Source: Azonexaceae bacterium (lineage in GTDB: Bacteria; Pseudomonadota; Gammaproteobacteria; Burkholderiales; Rhodocyclaceae). From it: a stretch of 38,196 bases of DNA. Made by a program: the position numbers and the translations under genes. The stretch covers positions 1 through 38,196 of the forward strand of contig SSSZ01000071.1 of NCBI GenBank assembly GCA_009469675.1, read 5' to 3'. Under the pieces are notes generated by a model. That model did not search any database, was not told where the DNA came from, and worked only from the letters and a program-made list of their open reading frames with translations. This document shows positions 9,648 through 16,755 of this stretch, one piece after another (position 1 is the stretch's first letter; every line of letters begins with the position of its first letter).

Positions 9648-11129
9648 CTATGGTGATTCACAGTACGGCAAAATCCAGCCTTGTTGCCAGAATCTAGGCA
9701 TATAAATTCGATCCGGTCGATCTATCAGTGAGAGGGAGTAGCAATCATTCCGCTCACTAATCCGAGCCAACCAGGGTGCGACGCTCCACGCAATACCTAC
9801 CAGTGAAACCAGCGCCGCCACAGACACGGCGCGGTAACCGAACGGGCCATCTGGTTTTCCTGCTGATGTTACGGATTTCACCGCAAGCGCTGAAAACAAC
9901 GTCAGGAGTATCTGGGACGTCGGATTATTAAATACCGGCGACACCATGGATTGTGCGAACAGGGCTATCAATGCTGCGATAACCGCAATGTCGAAGTGAT
10001 GGTCCGAATCTATCCCGCTAACGTGACGCTTCGCCAGCAGCCGCAAGCGCCAAATCAGCCAATGCCCAACCAATACAATGAATACTATCGTCGCCGGTAT
10101 ACCCCATTCAGCCAATAGCTGCATGATCTGGTTGTGCGGACTTGCAGCAATTGGATTGACGTACACGGCAAAATGCATTGGTCCTGCGCCGAGCCATGGA
10201 AACGCGGCAGCCATACTCCATGCCAAACTCCAAAGCTCTATCCGCCCAGAAGCATTTGAACGCAGAAATCTGGCGCCGACAACCTCGTCGCCAGTTAGTA
10301 TTGGCAGGAGCACAAATAGCAGGCTATAAATAACAAAACCCAGCAACACCAGTCGCGCATGTAGTGCAAGGAAACGCCGACACCTTGATCCCAGCAGAAC
10401 CCAAATTCCCCCGCAAGCCACGAATTGACCGAGCAACACGCTACGCGAACCAGTGGCAAAGACAATTGCCACATACAATCCGCCAAGAAGCCATGCCAAC
10501 CATCGCCACGGACCCGGCGCCACGCGATTTCTTATGGCAACCGGGATAAGAAACAGGATCCCAGTCTGATAGTCACTTAATACCCGAACGTTACTAAAAC
10601 CCGGAAAGGTCATCGCCAGGATGGGATTGACGTCAAACAAAGCGTCGGAGTTAAGGATATAAAAAAGGCTGGAGTAACTGGCTAACACTACGACAACCCA
10701 GGTACAGGCAAGCTCCGTGAACGCTTCCTTGTCTGAAAACGGCAGCAGCAGCAATAGCGCCGTCATAACGAACCAGGACAGTGTCCACGACCATTCCAAC
10801 CAAGCGACGGCGGGTGCGTAAGAGCGAGCGGCTGAAAAAAAACCGAGCGTAAAAAAACCAGTCCATCCGGCCAACTGCCACCAGGAAATACGGATGGCCC
10901 AACGCCGATCGGAAGCTATCGCATAGGGAGCCAGTGTCAAAATTACCAGCGCAGCCGCCAACAACTCAAAGATACGCTGCCAATCCATCAGGGACACTGC
11001 GCGAAACGATATGGGCAGTCCGATGACCTCAAGCAAGGGCGAAAACACGAGGTAGGCAACCAGAACCCCCATCGCGGCCAAACCTCGTTTCTGCAGGACT
11101 TGACCATCCTTATCGTAGGATATGCTCAT
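9648..11129 (-). CDS. O-antigen ligase/PglL-like membrane protein
   Basis: A 493-residue protein with about 11-12 membrane helices of the Wzy_C (O-antigen ligase, WaaL/PglL/Wzy) superfamily. Recognisable features are FATGSRSVLLGQFV in the middle, and a large periplasmic loop with FPWLGAGPMHF followed by SPHNQIMQLLAEWGIP, which has the conserved His-Asn of this superfamily. These enzymes transfer a lipid-linked glycan to a lipid A core, a growing polymer or, for PglL/TfpO, a pilin. Because it closes an operon behind pilin genes and no LPS or glycosyltransferase genes are nearby, a pilin O-oligosaccharyltransferase is a reasonable guess. Its ATG directly abuts the ABC ATPase stop (TGA-ATG). Base composition is visibly more AT-rich than the nor and signalling regions. 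Confidence 0.82.
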   Translation of the reverse strand: MSISYDKDGQVLQKRGLAAMGVLVAYLVFSPLLEVIGLPISFRAVSLMDWQRIFELLAAALVILTLAPYAIASDRRWAIRISWWQLAGWTGFFTLGFFSAARSYAPAVAWLEWSWTLSWFVMTALLLLLPFSDKEAFTELACTWVVVVLASYSSLFYILNSDALFDVNPILAMTFPGFSNVRVLSDYQTGILFLIPVAIRNRVAPGPWRWLAWLLGGLYVAIVFATGSRSVLLGQFVACGGIWVLLGSRCRRFLALHARLVLLGFVIYSLLFVLLPILTGDEVVGARFLRSNASGRIELWSLAWSMAAAFPWLGAGPMHFAVYVNPIAASPHNQIMQLLAEWGIPATIVFIVLVGHWLIWRLRLLAKRHVSGIDSDHHFDIAVIAALIALFAQSMVSPVFNNPTSQILLTLFSALAVKSVTSAGKPDGPFGYRAVSVAALVSLVGIAWSVAPWLARISERNDCYSLSLIDRPDRIYMPRFWQQGWILPYCESP

Positions 11130-12059
11130 TCAATCCTGGGGCCGGAGCGCTGCATCAAAATTACCTTGGGCTCCAATGGTACGAAAGAACACCGTCTCAA
11201 GAGAAACCTTCGGCAACACATCCTGCAAGACCCCGCCAACGGCGTTAATCCGCTGCATGATCGAAGAAAGTTCATGGGAACTGGCATCCGCCGCATACAA
11301 TCCGGGTCGAACCTCTTCTGCCCCCGGAATTGCCATTGTTCCGCGATAGCGCAGGACATATCGATCGGCTTGGTCGGCCACTATTTCCTGGGGTGAACGT
11401 ATGGTCACCAATTCCCCGCGATGAATCAGGCCGAACCGATCAGCGATGCGCTCGACATCATGGAGCACATGCGATGAAAAAAACAAGGCTCCGCCACCCT
11501 GCCGATATTCGTCAAGAATATCGACCACATCCTTGCGACCAACCGGATCGAGGCCTGAAAGCGGTTCATCGAGGATAAGAAGCCGCGGCTTGATCGCCAG
11601 TGCATGGGCAAGTGCAGTCCGCTGCATCATGCCCTTAGAAAACTTGCCTAGGGGACTACGGGCGACTGCATTGAGGCCAAAGCGCTCCAGCCAAAACATA
11701 CAATGGCGTTCCGCATTCTCCACCTGTACGCCATGCAGGCGCAGCCCCATCAATAGTATCTCATAGGGGGTCAAGAACTCCTGCAGGCTTGGATTTTCGG
11801 GAACGAACCCCAGTCCGCGCCGCGCCTCATAGTCTCCCACATCGCGCCCGAAGATGGTTGCATATCCGCTGGACGGCTTTAGCGACCCGATAAGAATCTT
11901 AATCAAGGTGCTTTTTCCGGCCCCGTTGGGACCGATAAAGCCAAATGTTTCTCCGGCCGCCACCCTGAGCGAAATGCCCTTGAGAGCCTCCTTACCCGGC
12001 TTTCTCCAGCTACCGGGATAGGTCTTGCGAACGTCTTCAACTTGAATTATCGAACTCAT
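11130..12059 (-). CDS. ABC transporter ATP-binding protein (ABC-2 type)
   Basis: A 309-residue ATPase subunit. It has Walker A GPNGAGKST at 43-51, FVPENP in place of a Q-loop, a variant signature FSKGMMQR (140-147) instead of LSGGQ, Walker B LLILDEP (160-166), D-loop SGLDP and H-loop SSHVLHDVE. These features are typical of the CcmA/NatA-like ABC-2 group. The last 90 residues form an accessory domain of unknown role. The gene overlaps the upstream TPR gene by 4 bases (ATGA) and pairs with the ABC-2 permease at 12903-13706. The substrate is unknown; the pilin and O-ligase context suggests a glycolipid or a pilus-related export step. Confidence 0.93.
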   Translation of the reverse strand: MSSIIQVEDVRKTYPGSWRKPGKEALKGISLRVAAGETFGFIGPNGAGKSTLIKILIGSLKPSSGYATIFGRDVGDYEARRGLGFVPENPSLQEFLTPYEILLMGLRLHGVQVENAERHCMFWLERFGLNAVARSPLGKFSKGMMQRTALAHALAIKPRLLILDEPLSGLDPVGRKDVVDILDEYRQGGGALFFSSHVLHDVERIADRFGLIHRGELVTIRSPQEIVADQADRYVLRYRGTMAIPGAEEVRPGLYAADASSHELSSIMQRINAVGGVLQDVLPKVSLETVFFRTIGAQGNFDAALRPQD

Positions 12060-12901
12060 CGCACTTTCCCTGAGATCTGTGGAGAAACGGCCTGCAGCTT
12101 TCCATCGGAATCGATGATATATCGCATACCGAATGGATCAGGCGGAATAGACGACAAGAGCGCCCGCTCTACAAGTTCGTTCAAGTGCGTTGGACTCGAG
12201 CCCGTTTGGCTGCGATAGCGCTTGATCGCCCCTTCAAGCAACAGCAGGTTTTCCATACGGATCGCCCGTTTTTCCAGAAATGCGGCAAAAGGCTTGTGCC
12301 GTGTTTCCTTGGCCATCATACGGTGCAGTCTAATTGCCAGTTCGACGTCTTCGCCTCTACTTATCCAAAGGGCCGCCATTTGCTGCAGCTGGATCTGTTC
12401 CATCTCGTCATGGGCATGGCTTGCTGCCACCCGCAACCACTCGGCCCCGGCCACCGGATTCTTGCGAAAATGGAGTTCATTGAATCCGTAATAGAAGGCT
12501 GGCTGCCAGTCGAAAGGTCGTGCCTTACTGGCTTGACTGAGAACATATTGGGCCGCATCAACCTGCCCGTACCAAGGAAGAATGGCCGCGGCGATATAGT
12601 AATTATCCTCGTGGCCCGGATTGAGCCAGGCGGCATCCGACTGAACCAGTCCCAAAATGCGATAAGCGTCTGCATCCATTGACTCGGTCGATACCACAAG
12701 GGCGCGGAATCCTGCAAGATTTGCTGCCAGGTAGCGATCCCCGGCCGCGAGCAGAACCTGGACAAACCGCGGCATTGCCACCTGCATTTCAACCGAGGGT
12801 GCCGGGCGCGGCCTGGAATACAGCACCGGCACCAGCCCCAGGAAAGCCAAAAAAAAAGCCAGCCCGGATATCAGGCCGAGGTTTTGGCGGAACAAACGCA
12901 T
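12056..12901 (-). CDS. Membrane-anchored TPR-like protein with a GspG-like C-terminus
   Basis: A 281-residue protein with one N-terminal membrane helix (about residues 9-28) and a helical, TPR-like periplasmic body (about 45-215; for example a NPGHEDNYYIAAAIL helix and SQASKARPFDWQPAFYYGF). The last 60 residues (about 221-275) read like the core of a type II secretion pseudopilin: AIKRYRSQTGSSPTHLNELV, then IPPDPFGMRY and a DGKLQ turn. The start at ATG 12901 lies one base after the permease stop (TGAAATG). An in-frame ATG 45 bases upstream would overlap the permease and is less likely. The function is unknown; it may be a periplasmic adaptor between the ABC transporter and the pilins. Confidence 0.85.
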   Translation of the reverse strand: MRLFRQNLGLISGLAFFLAFLGLVPVLYSRPRPAPSVEMQVAMPRFVQVLLAAGDRYLAANLAGFRALVVSTESMDADAYRILGLVQSDAAWLNPGHEDNYYIAAAILPWYGQVDAAQYVLSQASKARPFDWQPAFYYGFNELHFRKNPVAGAEWLRVAASHAHDEMEQIQLQQMAALWISRGEDVELAIRLHRMMAKETRHKPFAAFLEKRAIRMENLLLLEGAIKRYRSQTGSSPTHLNELVERALLSSIPPDPFGMRYIIDSDGKLQAVSPQISGKVR

Positions 12902-12902
12902 T

Positions 12903-13706
12903 TCACGAAAATTCCCGCCGAGAGAAGGCGTGTATGGCCAGGCCAATCATGGTGCCGGCATAGAACCCGCCCATCGCCAGCCCCAATACAACGGTCAAGG
13001 TATCCGGCGCCAAACCATACATGGGCCACACCCGCCAATCGAGCCGCGAGAGATCGGGCAGCATCCAGCGGATAGCGTCCAATATAGGGCCGTACCTGGC
13101 CGCCAGATCAGCCTGCCCCTCGGCACCCCGGGCCACATAGTCCACCACCGAACCCAGGGCCCGGCCCGCAATGGCGAACATCGCCCCCACCGCCAAAGGC
13201 AGCATGGCGACGGTAGATAGGGTCGCAATCCACAGGGTAAAGGCGGAGACGACCGCCACGTCAACCCAGACTCCCAACACCGCCGCCCAGTAGGGCCAAC
13301 CCAACTCGGGCCTGAACTGTTGGTCGTAATGCAGGCCGGAGGCCATGACGACAACCCACAGGAGCATTCCCAAGATCAGGGCCGCTACTCCGGACAGCGC
13401 AAGTACGCCAAGATAACGTCCGATCAGGTAAGCAGCACGGGGAACAGGGTAACTCAGGGTCAACACCACCGACCGACGGTCGATCTCCCGCCCGACCAGA
13501 TCCTGCACCAGCATGATGGCGAACAATACGAGACTAAAGCGCAGACCCGAGAGCCCGACATCAAGGGCCACAGTCCGCGGCTGCCTAGGCGAGAACGATG
13601 CAGAAAGATAGGCCACACCCACCAGGGAAATTCCCAGGGCAAGGACAACCAACAGGACGCGATTACGAAACCCAGCCCGCCAGGACGATTGAAAAAACTG
13701 CAACAT
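12903..13706 (-). CDS. ABC-2 type transporter permease
   Basis: A 267-residue integral membrane protein with about six helices, consistent with an ABC-2 permease that dimerises. The stretch after helix 2, LVGREIDRRSVVLTLSYPVP, is the coupling region typical of NosY/CcmB-like ABC-2 permeases. It is the first gene of the permease-TPR-ATPase-O-ligase set, 13 bases after the terminator that follows the secreted protein gene, with an AAAGAGG ribosome-binding site. It is likely expressed by partial read-through from the pilin promoters or by a weak promoter within the preceding gene. The cognate ATPase is encoded two genes downstream. Confidence 0.9.
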   Translation of the reverse strand: MLQFFQSSWRAGFRNRVLLVVLALGISLVGVAYLSASFSPRQPRTVALDVGLSGLRFSLVLFAIMLVQDLVGREIDRRSVVLTLSYPVPRAAYLIGRYLGVLALSGVAALILGMLLWVVVMASGLHYDQQFRPELGWPYWAAVLGVWVDVAVVSAFTLWIATLSTVAMLPLAVGAMFAIAGRALGSVVDYVARGAEGQADLAARYGPILDAIRWMLPDLSRLDWRVWPMYGLAPDTLTVVLGLAMGGFYAGTMIGLAIHAFSRREFS

Positions 13707-13717
13707 GGGCCTCTTTC

Positions 13718-13749
13718 AAAAAAAAAGCGCGCCCTACGACGCGCTTTTT
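13718..13749 (-). terminator. Intrinsic terminator or attenuator after the pilin genes
   Basis: On the minus strand, a 10-bp stem (13740-13749 with 13722-13731), eight-base loop and a run of T residues form a standard intrinsic terminator. It lies between the secreted protein gene and the ABC permease gene. It would allow high pilin expression while limiting transcription of the export and ligase genes. Confidence 0.88.
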
Positions 13750-13763
13750 CCAGCAGAACCTAT

Positions 13764-14147
13764 TTAGGTGGACCCTGCGGCCGTATTTGCTGCACCCCGA
13801 GCGGTATCTGCTTCGGTGGTAGTGCATCCCCCCGGCACGGCGCACCCCGCATGAACAGCTACAGCACCGCCGTTGGTGTGGCCCTTGAATGTACTCTTCC
13901 CTTTAGCAGAGGCCGATCCCACGGCATACCAAGCGCCGCTGGTACCGTCAGTTCCCGCCAGGAAAACATTGGCAGAACACTTGGGAGCAATGGCCGTAAC
14001 CATGAAATGAGTACCCGGGGTTCCCGCAGCGGGCGCAACCCCATTTTTCGCTGCGGTTCCATCACAAATCGCTGTATCCGCAGCGAAAACGCCGGTAGAC
14101 GCAAGCAACCCGACGCAAGCAACCGAAACAATACTGAACTTTTTCAT
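13764..14147 (-). CDS. Small secreted four-cysteine protein, candidate split pilin globular domain
   Basis: A 127-residue protein with a Sec signal peptide (cleavage predicted after FA at 21-22) and a mature part of about 105 residues. Mature cysteines are C28, C57, C102 and C108, enough for two disulfides. The body is rich in Gly, Ala, Thr and Ser with short beta-type stretches (THFMVTAI, SANVFLAG, AWYAVGSASAKGKSTFKG), resembling the C-terminal beta domain of a type IVa pilin rather than an enzyme. It has no N-terminal pilin helix. The gene starts 23 bases after the short pilin stop with a strong GGAGGA site and ends just before a terminator. In Geobacter a short pilin (PilA-N) is followed by a separately encoded globular partner (PilA-C/Spc). 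The same role is inferred here from position, size and secretion; homology was not tested. Confidence 0.8.
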   Translation of the reverse strand: MKKFSIVSVACVGLLASTGVFAADTAICDGTAAKNGVAPAAGTPGTHFMVTAIAPKCSANVFLAGTDGTSGAWYAVGSASAKGKSTFKGHTNGGAVAVHAGCAVPGGCTTTEADTARGAANTAAGST

Positions 14148-14170
14148 AATTCCTCCGATGATCGTAATAG

Positions 14171-14353
14171 TTACTGAGTCGAAGCGGCAACGGCTTGGGT
14201 CAACACATTGCGTGCGTCGGACTGGGCCGCCTTGTCCTCGCCCTTGCGGGTGTAATCGCTGAATTGCGGGATGGCGATGGCCGCCAAGATGCCGATGATC
14301 GCAACCACAATCATCAATTCAATGAGGGTAAAACCTTTCTGCAGCTTCTTCAT
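14171..14353 (-). CDS. Very short type IVa pilin, copy A
   Basis: A 60-residue prepilin. Leader MKKLQKG is cut before F by prepilin peptidase, giving about 53 mature residues. It starts [15 protein letters not shown] with the essential glutamate at position 5 and continues to [11 protein letters not shown]. The protein stops where the alpha-1 helix of ordinary pilins ends, so the globular domain is absent. Mature aromatics are only F1, F24 and Y27. The start is fixed by GGAGG upstream of ATG 14353; an in-frame ATG 60 bases earlier would put a long non-leader sequence before the cut site. It is about 80% identical by eye to the adjacent copy, ending with the same [12 protein letters not shown] stretch. 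It precedes the secreted protein gene by 23 bases. Confidence 0.93.
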   Translation of the reverse strand: MKKLQKGFTLIELMIVVAIIGILAAIAIPQFSDYTRKGEDKAAQSDARNVLTQAVAASTQ

Positions 14354-14375
14354 TGTGACGTCCTCCAAGAAAAGT

Positions 14376-14390
14376 AACGGAGATTCCGTT
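14376..14390 (-). other. Small hairpin between the two pilin genes
   Basis: AACGGA and TCCGTT (14376-14381 and 14385-14390) form a perfect 6-bp stem with a 3-base loop. On the minus strand it is followed by a T-rich stretch (ACTTTTCTT). It could be a weak terminator or a processing/stability element between the pilin copies. The short stem makes strong termination unlikely. Confidence 0.45.
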
Positions 14391-14401
14391 GACAAGACAC
14401 T

Positions 14402-14417
14402 ATCAAATTTCATGCCA
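14402..14417 (-). promoter_or_regulatory. Degenerate sigma-54-like site before pilin copy A
   Basis: On the minus strand TGGCATGAAATTTGAT matches the -24 half of the sigma-54 consensus (TGGCAC-R-N4-TTGCW) but has GA instead of GC at -12. It begins with the same TGGCATGAA as the site before copy B. It looks like a duplicated promoter, perhaps decayed. Confidence 0.4.
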
Positions 14418-14422
14418 GGTCT

Positions 14423-14599
14423 TTAGTGCCCAGACGCGTTGGCAACTGCCTGGGTTAACACGTTGCGCGCATCGGATTGAGCGGCCTTATCGTGCCCCCT
14501 GACGACGTAATCCGAATACTGTGGAATGGCAATCGCCGCGAGGATTCCGATGATCGCAACCACGATCATCAGTTCAATCAAGGTAAATCCCCTTTCCAT
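14423..14599 (-). CDS. Very short type IVa pilin, copy B
   Basis: A 58-residue prepilin with the minimal leader MERG, giving about 54 mature residues beginning [15 protein letters not shown] with E5 present, then [11 protein letters not shown]. Like copy A it lacks any globular domain and has three aromatics (F1, Y24, Y27). The ATG at 14599 has a GGGAG ribosome-binding site 6 bases upstream. An in-frame ATG at 14626 would give a longer leader but coincides with the predicted sigma-54 transcription start, so it is unlikely. It is the promoter-proximal gene of the pilin set, 69 bases before copy A. The mature part is even shorter than that of the truncated Geobacter PilA (61 residues). Confidence 0.92.
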   Translation of the reverse strand: MERGFTLIELMIVVAIIGILAAIAIPQYSDYVVRGHDKAAQSDARNVLTQAVANASGH

Positions 14600-14638
14600 C
14601 GTCGCTCCCGGAAGAATGCCATACAATGGAAAAGGCTA

Positions 14639-14654
14639 AGCGAGATTCATGCCA
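14639..14654 (-). promoter_or_regulatory. Sigma-54 (RpoN) promoter for the pilin genes
   Basis: On the minus strand TGGCATGAATCTCGCT keeps the GG and GC pairs of a -24/-12 promoter at exactly 10-base spacing and differs from consensus at two positions (C to T, T to C). Transcription would begin near 14626, giving a leader of about 27 bases to the pilin ATG at 14599. RpoN with PilR drives pilin genes in Pseudomonas and Geobacter, so the site fits. PilR binding sites would lie between here and 14736. Confidence 0.65.
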
Positions 14655-14736
14655 CAATCAAGTTATCGTATAGGCGCTGGCATCCCGTTCCGGGCTTGTT
14701 CGCGTGACAATTTCCGTCACATAGTTCCACACGCCG

Positions 14737-16347
14737 TCACCCGGACGAGACCGCATCCCCCATGCAATCAAGTTGATTGGTGTCAAGAAATTCCCGGGCG
14801 TAGGAAACATGTACACCCCGACCAAGGAAGACCGCAAACAAATCGGGATCAATATGCCCGTTGTCCCGGAATTTCTCCAGTATCCCCAAGGCCTGGGACA
14901 GCTTCATGCCCTCCTTGTAGGGCCTGTCCTTCGCCGTCAGGGCTTCGAAGATGTCGGCGATGCCCATCATTCTGGCCTGCCAGCTCATCTCTTCCCGCTT
15001 CAAGCCGCGGGGGTAGCCCTTGCCGTCCATGCGCTCGTGGTGGCCGCCGGCGTATTCGGGGACGTTCTTGAGGTGCTTGGGCCAGGGGAGCTGTTCCAGC
15101 ATCTTAATGGTGGCGACGATGTGGTGGTTGATGGTTTCCCGTTCGGCGGCGGTGAGGGTGCCGGCGCGGATGGTGAGATTTTCCAGTTCGTTGTCGCTGA
15201 GGAAAGGCACCTCGTCGCCCGCCGGGTTCCGCCAGCGGTAAGCGGCGGCGATGCGGCGGACCCGCTCGATGTCCTGGTCGCCCATGCGCTCGCCGCCGAT
15301 ATTGGCCTGGCGGAGAAATTCCCGGTCGGCGTCGATCTGTTCCGTGCGCCGGCGCAGCTCCTCGGCCGCCGCGGCCGGGTCGGCGCCGCCCGCCAGGGCG
15401 CGCAGCAGGGCGATTTCGGCGTCGCGCCGCAAGACCTCGAAGCGGGTGTCGATCAGTTCGATGCGGTCGAAAATGGTCTGCAGCTTGGTCGCCTTGTCGA
15501 CCACATGGACGGGCGTGGTGATCTTGCCGCAGTCGTGGAGCAGGGCCGCGATGCGCAGCTCGTAGCGGTCCTTGTCGGTCAGGGTGAAGTCGGCCAGGGG
15601 GCCTTCCTTGGTGTCATTCACCGCCTCGGCGAGCAGCATGGTGAGCACCGGCACCCGCTGGCAGTGGCCGCCGGTGTAGGGCGACTTTTCGTCGATGGCG
15701 GTGTTGATGAGCTTGATGAAGGACTCGAAGAGATCTTCGAGCTGGGCGATGAGCTGGCGGTTGGTGAGGGCGATGGCAGCTTGGGAGGTCAGGGATTCGG
15801 CCAGGCGCTGGTCGGCTTCGGCAAAGGCCCGGACCCGGCCGGTGGCCTGGTCGATGGCGTTGATGAGCTGCAGGACGCCGATGATTTCGCCTTCGTGGTT
15901 CTTCATCGGCACGGTGAGGAAGGACTGGGAGCGATAGCCGGTGCCGGCGTCGAATTTCCGCGTGCCGGAGAAGTCGAAGCCGGCGGCGCTGTAGGCGTCT
16001 TCGATATTGACTGTCTTGCCGGTGAGGGCGGCGTAGGCGGCGACCATGCCGTCGTTGGCCGAACCGTCGTCGCGGTAGAGCGGCAGGTCGGCGAACTTGC
16101 TCGAAATCGGCGCCCCGCTGGTACCGCCGAAGGCGATGCCGAGGGAGTCGGTGCGGACGATTTCGAAATGCAGGTGTTTCTGGTCTTCCGAAACCAGGTA
16201 GAGGGTGCCGCCGTCGGCATGGGTGATGGTCTTGGCGGCGAGCAGGATTCTTTCGAGGAGCCGGTCGAGGTGGCGTTCGCTGGATAGCGAGGCCCCGATG
16301 TCGTTAAGTTGCTCCAAGCGGCGAAACAGTTGGTCCAGGGTTTCCAT
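14737..16347 (-). CDS. GAF/HD-GYP protein, probable c-di-GMP phosphodiesterase
   Basis: A 536-residue cytoplasmic protein. The N-terminal GAF domain (about 20-205) ends with the usual GVLQLINA stretch. The HD-GYP domain (about 225-520) has H271-D272 in HDCGK, HH in INHHIV, HHERMDGKGYP with GYP at 444-446, and a closing helix. HD-GYP enzymes degrade c-di-GMP to pGpG or GMP. HD and GYP are about 170 residues apart, roughly 110 more than in a minimal domain, because of a charged helical insert (about 290-400). It begins 12 bases after the HEPN gene, so it may be the last gene of the long signalling run. It is upstream of and in the same direction as the pilins, and its GAF domain resembles the one in the GspE-like ATPase. 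Confidence 0.93.
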   Translation of the reverse strand: METLDQLFRRLEQLNDIGASLSSERHLDRLLERILLAAKTITHADGGTLYLVSEDQKHLHFEIVRTDSLGIAFGGTSGAPISSKFADLPLYRDDGSANDGMVAAYAALTGKTVNIEDAYSAAGFDFSGTRKFDAGTGYRSQSFLTVPMKNHEGEIIGVLQLINAIDQATGRVRAFAEADQRLAESLTSQAAIALTNRQLIAQLEDLFESFIKLINTAIDEKSPYTGGHCQRVPVLTMLLAEAVNDTKEGPLADFTLTDKDRYELRIAALLHDCGKITTPVHVVDKATKLQTIFDRIELIDTRFEVLRRDAEIALLRALAGGADPAAAAEELRRRTEQIDADREFLRQANIGGERMGDQDIERVRRIAAAYRWRNPAGDEVPFLSDNELENLTIRAGTLTAAERETINHHIVATIKMLEQLPWPKHLKNVPEYAGGHHERMDGKGYPRGLKREEMSWQARMMGIADIFEALTAKDRPYKEGMKLSQALGILEKFRDNGHIDPDLFAVFLGRGVHVSYAREFLDTNQLDCMGDAVSSG

Positions 16348-16359
16348 GACGCCTCCCTG

Positions 16360-16755
16360 CTACGGTGAAAGATTGCCAATTGTTGCCGGGCTCCAGGCCA
16401 GCACGGCCTCGACAGTAAGCACCATGTCGTCCCGCTTGATACCCTTCAGATCGCCGTCTTGATAACGGACTTCGACGGCAACGGGATTCAGCCAGCGCAG
16501 GGCGTCCAATCCGCAGGGCAAGGCCTCGCCAGCGTCGGTCAGCATGTTGGCGAGTTCGTCCAAGTCATGTGTACGACGGAACTCGATGCCCCGGACGAAC
16601 AACACCGCCTTGAGCGCCTTTTCCACCGCCGGCTGGGCGTGAAACCCGATCGCCGCCTCGCTGGCCCGCGGAATTGCCCGCAGGATATCGCAGGTTCCCC
16701 GATCCCGGGCAGCCAGGCGAAGATATTCCAATGCCTCGTCAGTGGCCCATGTCAT
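16360..16755 (-). CDS. HEPN-domain protein of an MNT-HEPN pair
   Basis: A 131-residue all-helical protein of the HEPN family. The signature FHAQPAVEKALKAVL (38-52) and RRTHDLDEL (60-68, with H63) match stand-alone HEPN proteins paired with MNT nucleotidyltransferases. In the toxin-antitoxin interpretation HEPN is the toxic RNase; in other pairs the role is unclear. The ATG at 16755 lies inside the end of the repaired MNT reading frame, an overlap of 17 bases, as is usual for coupled MNT-HEPN genes. The next gene begins 12 bases after its stop. The HEPN frame looks intact while its partner is broken. Confidence 0.87.
   Translation of the reverse strand: MTWATDEALEYLRLAARDRGTCDILRAIPRASEAAIGFHAQPAVEKALKAVLFVRGIEFRRTHDLDELANMLTDAGEALPCGLDALRWLNPVAVEVRYQDGDLKGIKRDDMVLTVEAVLAWSPATIGNLSP

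Noticed and set aside
14115-14147. Lipobox in the secreted four-cysteine protein (C11)
   Set aside because: The cysteine lies inside the hydrophobic core too near the N-terminus and the preceding residues do not fit a lipobox; ordinary signal peptidase cleavage at FA-AD fits better.
14171-14599. Electrically conductive pilin by aromatic content
   Set aside because: Only three aromatic residues in each mature pilin (positions 1, 24, 27). The later aromatics found in the Geobacter protein are absent, so conductivity is not supported by sequence.
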